Source: Scatosoma sp045643825
GTDB lineage: Bacteria > Bacillota > Clostridia > Christensenellales > Borkfalkiaceae
Length of the DNA: 5,088 nucleotides
Direction of reading: 5' to 3'
Assembly (NCBI GenBank): GCA_045643825.1
Contig: JAZRFV010000037.1
Span: forward strand, 1-5,088
The translations under genes and the position numbers were made by a program. A model generated the notes under the pieces. The model worked only from the letters and a program-made list of their open reading frames with translations, did no database searches and had not been told where the DNA came from. Position 1 is the stretch's first letter; every line of letters starts with the position of its first letter. Positions 1-5,088 of this stretch are shown piece by piece.

Positions 1-1
1 T

Positions 2-1603
2 CGAGAAGGTACGTTCTATCTGATTTTGATGGTGGTGCGCACCCTTTTTGAAGGAACGCATTGTACCACAAACTATTGTGAAGCACGAAAATATATCAGC
101 ATGTCGGATGCGGATGCAACAAAAGAGTTCTTGCGTGTTACCCACGAAAATTATTATAAAGTTTTGGGGGATGAATTTGGAAAAGGTATCAAGGCATTTT
201 TCACCGACGAACCTTCTTTGATAGCGTATACCAACCAACCTGGACCTATGGCTATTTTGCCTTGGCATGAAAAGTATCCTGTGGAATTCGAAAAGGAATA
301 CGGGTACGATATTAGAAATGCAATGTGTGCGGTATTGCTTAAACGCGGTGCGGATTGCGCGAAACGCAAATGCGATTTTTGGGAGTATATCACGAAAACG
401 GTTGCGGAAGGGTATTTCCAAACCATTGCTGATTGGTGTAAAGAGCATGGCATCGTAGCGGCGGGACATTGTTTGTCTGAAGAAAACATTCAGTGGCATA
501 TCGTGAACTACGGTTCATTGTATGAAACGATGAAGCGTTTTGATTGGCCGGGTATTGATATGCTTGGTACCATTGAAGAACATTTAATGGATGAATGTTT
601 CCCTTTTGCAAAGCTGGCGGCTTCAGTTGCTGACGTATATAAAATGGGAAAGGCTTTAACGGAATTTTCCGATTTTAAATCAACCTATGGCGGTTCTTCG
701 GTAGGGTTGAGCGAAATTTATCGTTCGGTAAATTGGCATATCGCAATGGGTATCAATCAGTTTGTAAGCTTGTACAGTTTTCAAGATATTAGCGATGATG
801 AAATTCTCACCTTGAATAACTATGTGGCAAGATTGAACAAGTTGATGCAAAACGGTCACCGTGATTGTGATATTGCCGTGCTGTATCCCGATTTATCCGC
901 ATGGGCAAATTATACGTCTAACGGATATTTCTATGCGACGGACCCTACGGAAGGAATTACGAATTTGTCGGCTACGGTAAATAAGACGGCTTGGGAAATT
1001 CTTCATTGCCAAAGAGATTTTGACTTCATCGATAATGATGTGTTGACGAACGGTAAAGTTGAACAAGGCAAATTAGTCTTTAATGCAAGAAAATATAGTA
1101 CGGTGGTTTTGCCTTATTGTGAAGTTTTGAAAGAAGAAATGGTTTCGAAACTTGTAGCATTGCTCAACCAAGGCGTTTCTATCATCTTCGTTGGTAAAGT
1201 GCCTTTTATCTCTCGTGAAACGGGGAAGAATGAAGCTATATTTAATGAATTACAAAGCGCTGTTGACCAAGGTAAGATAACCTTTATCAAGCAAGAAGAT
1301 ATTTCTATGCTTGGACAAGCGTTAAAGGATGAAAAATTCCGTTTGTCAAGCGGGAATGAAACTCGTTTTAGCCGTCTTTTAACGCAGCGCCGTAAGATTG
1401 ATGAAAATACATATCTTATGATGGTTGCAAACATAGGTAATGAAGAGTTCCAAGGTGATATTGAATTAGACGGCGATTACGAGATAACCTGCTTCAATGC
1501 ACAAAAGGCGGATGCAGTAGAATGCGGAAAGGCGAATAAAGTTTCGATTGTACTTGGAAATGGTGAAGCCCTTGTATATGCCTTCGTAAAAGGCGAGGTA
1601 TAA
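2..1603 (+). CDS. Glycoside hydrolase-like protein, GH106-like (5'-truncated by window edge)
   Basis: The reading frame is open from the first full codon at position 2, so the true start lies upstream; the TTG at 26 and ATG at 29 are probably internal. Residue numbers count the TTG at 26 as 1. The first ~275 residues look like the later part of a TIM-barrel hydrolase: FFTDEPSL (58-65), GHCLSEE (147-153), PGIDML (175-180), ALTEFSDF (210-217), and a GINQF..LYSF stretch (242-252). From memory these blocks occur in the same order in large 'glycosyl hydrolases' assigned to or near GH106 (alpha-L-rhamnosidases). D61/E62, E152/E153 and E213 are candidate acidic catalytic residues, by inference. Residues ~279-430 (DCDIAVLYP; STVVLPYCEVL; GVSIIFVGKVP) resemble the GATase-like trimerisation domain of GH42 and related enzymes. 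A short beta-rich tail (~440-525) ends the protein. A hydrolase is fairly sure; the family and sugar are not. Whether it is secreted cannot be seen. It ends one base before the GH20 gene, consistent with co-translation. Confidence 0.8.
   Translation, partial: REGTFYLILMVVRTLFEGTHCTTNYCEARKYISMSDADATKEFLRVTHENYYKVLGDEFGKGIKAFFTDEPSLIAYTNQPGPMAILPWHEKYPVEFEKEYGYDIRNAMCAVLLKRGADCAKRKCDFWEYITKTVAEGYFQTIADWCKEHGIVAAGHCLSEENIQWHIVNYGSLYETMKRFDWPGIDMLGTIEEHLMDECFPFAKLAASVADVYKMGKALTEFSDFKSTYGGSSVGLSEIYRSVNWHIAMGINQFVSLYSFQDISDDEILTLNNYVARLNKLMQNGHRDCDIAVLYPDLSAWANYTSNGYFYATDPTEGITNLSATVNKTAWEILHCQRDFDFIDNDVLTNGKVEQGKLVFNARKYSTVVLPYCEVLKEEMVSKLVALLNQGVSIIFVGKVPFISRETGKNEAIFNELQSAVDQGKITFIKQEDISMLGQALKDEKFRLSSGNETRFSRLLTQRRKIDENTYLMMVANIGNEEFQGDIELDGDYEITCFNAQKADAVECGKANKVSIVLGNGEALVYAFVKGEV
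1589..1598 (+). promoter_or_regulatory. Ribosome binding site for the GH20 gene
   Basis: The purine-rich AAAGGCGAGG lies inside the last codons of the upstream hydrolase gene. Its GAGG core (1595-1598) is six bases from the ATG at 1605. The match to the Shine-Dalgarno consensus is imperfect. Because the site is inside the upstream gene and the stop (1601-1603) is one base from the ATG, translation of the two enzymes is probably coupled. An in-frame TAA at 1587-1589 rules out an earlier ATG start. Confidence 0.6.
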
Positions 1604-1604
1604 T

Positions 1605-3200
1605 ATGAGCTTTGACACCTTAAGTGTTTTTGTGGAATGTTCCACAGGCTGCGTTCCTAAAATCGAATTTTTAAAGCAATATGCAAATATCCTTTCTAAA
1701 ATGGGTTACAATGCGATGTATTTAGGGACTAGCGATACACTTCAATTGGAAGGAGAACCTTATTTTGGATATTTGCGCGGCGGCTATTCCAAAAAGGAAA
1801 TTCAGGACTTAGACGCATATTGTAGAGAAATCGGCGTAGAGCTTCGCCCTGCGATTCAAACGCTTGCCAAATTGCATAGGCTGGGTGCGTATGAAGCATA
1901 TCACGGATATATGGATATCGGTGACATATTGTTGGTCGGTGAAGAAAAGGTTTACGCTTTGTTGGATAAGATATTTGCGACCTGCGCAGAGTTTTATACT
2001 TCCCGTACAATACATATAGGCATGGATGAAGCGTTTATGCTAGGGTTAGGATCCTATATGTCCTTGCATGGTCACGTTTCACGTTTAAAAATTATGTTTG
2101 AGCATATTCAGCGTGTAGCGGATATTGCGGCAAAATATGGGTTTCAATGTGAAATGTGGTCGGATATGTTTTTCCGTGTAGTAAACGGCGATACGGGTGG
2201 TGCATACGAGTCGGATATAAACCCTGAAGAATTTATTCAAGGGTTACCCCAAAATGTAACGGTTGTATATTGGGATTACGTAACGAACGACTTTGATAAA
2301 TGCGATAAGAAAATCAAGCAACATTATGCCATTACGGATAGAGTTGCATTTGCTGGTGCAATATGGAAATTTATGGGATTTGCACCTGATAACAGATTTA
2401 GTATTTCGGTCGCGGACAATGCGGTTAATGCTTGTCGAGATAATGGTATTAAGCATTTCCAAGTTTCCTTGTGGGCGGATACACACGGCGAATGTAGTTT
2501 ATATTCCGTTTTGCCTAGTTTGTTCTATTATGCGGAGAAAGCGCGCGGGGCACAAACGATTGATTATGGGAAATATTCCCAAATCGTTGGTTGTGAGTAC
2601 GAGCTTCTGATGCGCACAGACGAAATAAATGATCCGCACAAAAAGCGTTATACGACTTTGAACAATAAAAGTTTTTACTATCTTTACCAAGATGTATTTC
2701 TTGGGGAATTTGATAGTATGTTGTCGGAAGGAATCGGGGAGGCGTATGGTCGCTTGGCTGAAGAATTTATACCTTTGACAAAAGGTGCGTATGGTTATGT
2801 GTTTGCAACCTTGCAGGCGTTGGCAGAATGTTTGCAGGTGAAAGCGGAGCTTGGTAAAAAGATTTTTGAAGCTTATCAAGAACGCGATAAGAAAAAATTA
2901 TCGCAGTATTCAAGAGATATTTCTCTTTTATTGGAAAGCTTGGATAAATTAATAAGCTGTTTTAAGACACAATGGGAATTGGAGAACAAAGCGTTTGGCT
3001 TTGAAGTGCATTTGATTCGCTTGGGCGGTCTTAAAGAAAGATTGCGTTACGCACAATCTAAATTGAATGATTTTTGTGAAGGTAAGGTTGGGACTATTGA
3101 AGAATTAGAAATAGTGCGTCAACCATTTGGTAAACTTCGCTCAGCCAAGGAGGATGATTATTTATATACTTCTTGGGATACAATTGTTTCAGTAAATTAA
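1605..3200 (+). CDS. GH20 beta-N-acetylhexosaminidase, GcnA-like, cytoplasmic
   Basis: Predicted exo-enzyme removing terminal beta-linked N-acetylglucosamine (or N-acetylgalactosamine) by the substrate-assisted GH20 mechanism, in which the substrate's acetamido group is the nucleophile. The TIM barrel begins almost at residue 1: VPKIEFLKQYANILSKMGYN (17-36), EGEPYFGYLRGGYS (49-62), IQTLAKL (84-90), then HIGMDEA (137-143) with the Asp141-Glu142 pair that orients the acetamido group and acts as acid/base. EMWSDMFFR (183-191), VYWDY (221-225) and LWADTHGECS (289-298) supply aromatic and acidic pocket residues. The helical C-terminal part (~315-531) carries WELENKAFGFEVHLIRLGGL (457-476), which I recognise from Streptococcus GcnA-type enzymes. 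Those are about 100 residues longer and carry an N-terminal domain that is absent here. There is no signal peptide, so action inside the cell on imported oligosaccharide is likely. The ATG at 1605 is the only reasonable start. The binding-protein gene follows after 21 bases. GH20 membership is near certain; the exact linkage is unknown. Confidence 0.94.
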   Translation: MSFDTLSVFVECSTGCVPKIEFLKQYANILSKMGYNAMYLGTSDTLQLEGEPYFGYLRGGYSKKEIQDLDAYCREIGVELRPAIQTLAKLHRLGAYEAYHGYMDIGDILLVGEEKVYALLDKIFATCAEFYTSRTIHIGMDEAFMLGLGSYMSLHGHVSRLKIMFEHIQRVADIAAKYGFQCEMWSDMFFRVVNGDTGGAYESDINPEEFIQGLPQNVTVVYWDYVTNDFDKCDKKIKQHYAITDRVAFAGAIWKFMGFAPDNRFSISVADNAVNACRDNGIKHFQVSLWADTHGECSLYSVLPSLFYYAEKARGAQTIDYGKYSQIVGCEYELLMRTDEINDPHKKRYTTLNNKSFYYLYQDVFLGEFDSMLSEGIGEAYGRLAEEFIPLTKGAYGYVFATLQALAECLQVKAELGKKIFEAYQERDKKKLSQYSRDISLLLESLDKLISCFKTQWELENKAFGFEVHLIRLGGLKERLRYAQSKLNDFCEGKVGTIEELEIVRQPFGKLRSAKEDDYLYTSWDTIVSVN

Positions 3201-3210
3201 ATAAAAAATT

Positions 3211-3215
3211 AGGAG
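3211..3215 (+). promoter_or_regulatory. Ribosome binding site for the solute-binding protein gene
   Basis: AGGAG lies in the 21-base A-rich gap, six bases before the ATG at 3222 and nine before the in-frame ATG at 3225. Either ATG would work; a change would only remove the first methionine. The match is better than the one before the GH20 gene, and the AT-rich gap should be unstructured, which would suit the high expression usual for binding proteins (inference). No terminator is visible in the gap. Confidence 0.75.
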
Positions 3216-3221
3216 ATAAAA

Positions 3222-3299
3222 ATGATGAAAACGAAGAAAATTTTGTGTAGTTTATTGGCTGTAATGATGGCTAGTTCGACCACGTTGCTTGCAGGTTGT
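3222..3299 (+). other. Lipoprotein signal peptide and lipobox cysteine (within the binding protein)
   Basis: Residues 1-25 form a type II signal peptide: two lysine pairs' worth of positive charge at positions 3, 5 and 6, a hydrophobic stretch around 7-24, and the lipobox L-A-G-C. Signal peptidase II is expected to cut before Cys26, which would receive the lipid anchor. The Gly/Ser-rich sequence just after the Cys is a typical flexible tether in Gram-positive binding lipoproteins. Confidence 0.92.
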
Positions 3300-4961
3300 G
3301 TTGGTGGCGGTAGTGGTGGAAATAGTAACGAATCAGGTTATACACCTGGTGGTATGGGCATCACCGAAAAGGTTGACAAAGATAGAACACAATTTTATGT
3401 GGGTAATTATAATGGCGGTTACGGTGATATTTGGCTCCAAGCGCTTAAAGCAAGATTTGAAGACGCGTACAAAGACGTATCTTTCGAAACAAATAAAATG
3501 GGCGTACAGGTAATTATCGATAACAAAAAGGAAGAATACAAGACCTGGGATAATTTATCTACGACGATTGAAAAATCGAAAAATGCCATTTATTTTACGG
3601 AGGGCATTCCTCAGAAAGCCCTTGTTGACGGTAATTATGTTTTAGAAATCTCCGACTTGTTGACGACTCCTTTGTCTGAATATGGTGAAACGGAAAGTAT
3701 CGTAGATAAGATGGATGATGCACAAAAAGCTTACTTCCTCCAAAACGATAAATGTTATACGCTTCCTACCTATAATGCATTCTTTGGCTTTGTGTATGAT
3801 ATTGATTTATTTGAAGCGTATGGCTTGTATTTTGCTGCAGATGTAAACAATGGTAATGATGGTTTTGTGATTGCTGCAACGGATGCAAAGTCAAATGGCC
3901 CTGATGGTCAGTCGGGTACTTCCGATGATGGGTTGCCTGCAACTTATGATGATTTCTTTAAGCTTTGTGATCGTATGCAAGATGCTGGTATCACTCCATT
4001 GATTTGGTCGGGTGAATACGAATCTTCCTATATCCGTCAGTTGGCGGGTGCACTTTGGGCAGATTATGAAGGAAAGGAAAACGCGCTTAAATTTTATAGC
4101 TTGACGGGCTCTGTGGAAGTTGTAGATAGCATTGATTCTAATGGCAATGCAACTTTGAAGACGATGGATGTAACGCCCTCGAACGGTTATGAAGTTTATG
4201 GACAAGCTGGTAGATACTATTCCTTGAAATTTATTGAAAAGATGGTGCGCGGTGGCGCGATTGAACGTTATTGGCAAGGGATGAGCTTCAATATGACGCA
4301 ATCGCATACGAATGCGCAAGAAGATTATTTGTACAGTAAATTTGAACAAGGCAGTAAGCCTATCGCTATGTTGGCTGATGGTGCTTGGTGGCAGTCGGAA
4401 TCTGAACTTGTATTCAGCGATATGGAAGAAGGGTATGGTTCGGCCGCATCCAAAACGAATAGAAGATTTGGGTTTATGCCTATGCCTAAAGCAACCAGTG
4501 CGCAAGTAGGTGAAAAGGTTACGTTGTTGGATATGCTGGGTGCAAAGGTATTTGTGAATGCGAATGTTGCGAATAATCCTGTACAAAAAGATATTGCAAG
4601 TAAATTTATCAGATTTGTGCATACGGATAAATCCTTGTCCGAATTCCAAGGAATTACGAATATTCCCAAGGCATTTAATTATACCCTTGCAGCAGAAGAT
4701 GAAGCTAAGTTGACGCATTTTGGTAAAGTAGTATCGAATATGGCGCAAACAGCTGATATTGTTTACGAATATCCTTTGAATGCAATGGTAGAAGGGATGC
4801 AAAATACTGGTAATACCTTGTCCGCGTATATGACGACGATTGAAAGATTGCCTTATTCGGACGTAGGTAGAACCTTTAATCAATATAGCTTTACGGCAAA
4901 AGATTATTTCGTAGGAATTAGAGATTATTATTACACAAATTGGCAGAAATTCGGAGGCTAA
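3222..4961 (+). CDS. ABC transporter sugar-binding lipoprotein (extracellular solute-binding protein)
   Basis: A 579-residue binding component of a carbohydrate ABC importer, anchored outside the membrane. The N-terminus has a lipoprotein signal: basic MMKTKK, a hydrophobic core, and lipobox LAGC with the lipidated Cys at residue 26 (codon 3297-3299). A Gly/Ser/Asn-rich tether (27-44) follows. The mature part has the usual solute-binding cues: IWLQALKARFEDAYKDVSFE (70-89) near the start, YTLPTYNAFFGFVYDIDLFEAYG (179-201) in the inter-lobe region, DDFFKLCDRMQDAGITPLIW (243-262), SKPIAMLADGAWWQSE (378-393) and RRFGFMPMP (414-422). The Trp and Tyr residues in these blocks could stack against sugar rings (inference). 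It is longer than classical MalE (about 370 mature residues), as is common in clostridial binding proteins. An Asp/Gly-rich loop at 226-239 is unusual. The gene follows two hydrolases and precedes its permease, so it probably delivers the oligosaccharide they degrade. The role is well supported; the ligand is unknown. Confidence 0.93.
   Translation: MMKTKKILCSLLAVMMASSTTLLAGCVGGGSGGNSNESGYTPGGMGITEKVDKDRTQFYVGNYNGGYGDIWLQALKARFEDAYKDVSFETNKMGVQVIIDNKKEEYKTWDNLSTTIEKSKNAIYFTEGIPQKALVDGNYVLEISDLLTTPLSEYGETESIVDKMDDAQKAYFLQNDKCYTLPTYNAFFGFVYDIDLFEAYGLYFAADVNNGNDGFVIAATDAKSNGPDGQSGTSDDGLPATYDDFFKLCDRMQDAGITPLIWSGEYESSYIRQLAGALWADYEGKENALKFYSLTGSVEVVDSIDSNGNATLKTMDVTPSNGYEVYGQAGRYYSLKFIEKMVRGGAIERYWQGMSFNMTQSHTNAQEDYLYSKFEQGSKPIAMLADGAWWQSESELVFSDMEEGYGSAASKTNRRFGFMPMPKATSAQVGEKVTLLDMLGAKVFVNANVANNPVQKDIASKFIRFVHTDKSLSEFQGITNIPKAFNYTLAAEDEAKLTHFGKVVSNMAQTADIVYEYPLNAMVEGMQNTGNTLSAYMTTIERLPYSDVGRTFNQYSFTAKDYFVGIRDYYYTNWQKFGG
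4953..4957 (+). promoter_or_regulatory. Ribosome binding site for the permease gene
   Basis: A full GGAGG core sits in the final codons of the binding-protein gene, seven bases before the ATG at 4965. The binding-protein stop (4959-4961) lies between the two, so the ribosome ending on one gene is well placed to start the next. The spacing and strength decide the start at 4965. Confidence 0.8.
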
Positions 4962-4964
4962 TCA

Positions 4965-5088
4965 ATGAGTGCAAAGATAGGGACTTTGTCAAGGAAGACA
5001 AAAAGACTAATATTCTATTCAATAGGCATGGCTTGGCCTGTTGCATGGTTTTTAATCTTTTATGTATATTTGAATTCGTCCAATATTG
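4965..5088 (+). CDS. Sugar ABC transporter permease, LplB/MalF-like (3'-truncated by window edge)
   Basis: Only the first 41 codons are present and no stop is reached. The visible protein starts MSAKIGTLSRKTKRLIFYSI, a basic cytoplasmic N-terminus, and continues into a hydrophobic segment (about residues 15-36, GMAWPVAWFLIFYVYLN) that fits the first transmembrane helix. The pattern 'LSRKTK..IFY...MA.P...F.IFY.Y.N' is one I recognise from the N-terminus of LplB-type permeases, which form a heterodimer with an LplC/MalG-type permease. The gene starts three bases after the binding-protein stop with a strong ribosome binding site, the standard order for a carbohydrate importer. The conserved EAA loop that would confirm the family lies beyond the window. 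It would form the membrane channel for the sugar bound by the upstream lipoprotein. Confidence 0.82.
   Translation, partial: MSAKIGTLSRKTKRLIFYSIGMAWPVAWFLIFYVYLNSSNI

Noticed and set aside
26..31. TTG/ATG as the true start of the first hydrolase
   Set aside because: The frame is open to the window edge, there is no convincing ribosome binding site just upstream, and the family has further residues before this point. The gene almost certainly begins outside the window.
154..489. Minus-strand open frame of 111 codons inside the first hydrolase (and similar ones at 1114-1434, 2244-2486, 2499-2879 and 4325-4669)
   Set aside because: All are antisense to well-supported coding sequence, without recognisable domains or motifs.
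2892..2897. A6 run as a frameshift site in the GH20 gene
   Set aside because: The frame downstream encodes conserved family motifs through to the normal stop, and no useful product appears in the shifted frames.
3165..3184. TATACT (3165-3170) and TACAAT (3179-3184) as -10 elements of an internal promoter for the binding-protein gene
   Set aside because: Neither has an acceptable -35 match at 16-18 bases upstream, and such hexamers are common in AT-rich DNA.
3147..3195. Perfect AAGGAGG in the GH20 gene followed by ATG and a 14-residue hydrophobic reading frame (3154-3195)
   Set aside because: The ATG directly abuts the AAGGAGG, so the spacing is wrong for initiation, and the codons belong to the conserved frame encoding Ala-Lys-Glu-Asp-Asp. 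Probably a chance match; I cannot exclude ribosome pausing there.
3201..3221. Possible terminator or attenuator between the GH20 and binding-protein genes
   Set aside because: The 21-base gap has no inverted repeat; it is A-rich leader carrying the ribosome binding site.
3891..4883. A 330-codon open frame on the minus strand inside the binding-protein gene
   Set aside because: It lies wholly antisense to a gene with clear lipobox and solute-binding features. Its translation is rich in Arg, Ile, His and Phe with no recognisable domain, as expected for a shadow frame, and it would be the only minus-strand gene in a compact plus-strand operon.

Overview
The window looks like part of a carbohydrate-utilisation operon from a Gram-positive anaerobe, probably an uncultured Clostridia-type Bacillota. 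Three things support this: moderately AT-rich DNA (by eye), purine-rich Shine-Dalgarno sites before closely packed genes, and a solute-binding lipoprotein followed by an LplB/MalF-like sugar permease in the style of gut and soil clostridia. The species cannot be told from this sequence.

Layout, all on the + strand. Positions 2-1603 hold the 3' part of a glycoside hydrolase-like gene that enters from the left edge (TIM-barrel part, then a beta-galactosidase-trimerisation/GATase-like domain, then a short beta-rich tail; best guess GH106-like). One base later, 1605-3200 is a complete GH20 beta-N-acetylhexosaminidase of the GcnA type, with its catalytic Asp-Glu pair and no signal peptide. After 21 bases, 3222-4961 encodes a lipoprotein that is the extracellular sugar-binding component of an ABC importer. 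Three bases further on, 4965-5088 is the beginning of the partner permease, cut by the right edge. Intergenic DNA totals 25 bases, so no stretch lacks a gene. I see no promoter, terminator, RNA gene, CRISPR array, insertion sequence or phage sequence.

How the genes may work together (inference): the lipoprotein captures an oligosaccharide outside the cell, the permease (with a second permease expected beyond the right edge and an ATPase encoded here or elsewhere) imports it, and the cytoplasmic GH20 enzyme, perhaps with the upstream hydrolase, trims non-reducing-end sugars, including N-acetylglucosamine or a similar N-acetylhexosamine. If the first gene is truly a rhamnosidase, the target would be a glycan with both rhamnose and N-acetylhexosamine, but that rests on a family assignment I hold only moderately.

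I do not see a clearly new biological system. The points most worth checking are the enzyme pairing and its substrate, the divergent catalytic region of the first hydrolase, the GH20 enzyme's lack of an N-terminal accessory domain, and an Asp/Gly-rich possible metal-binding loop in the binding protein.
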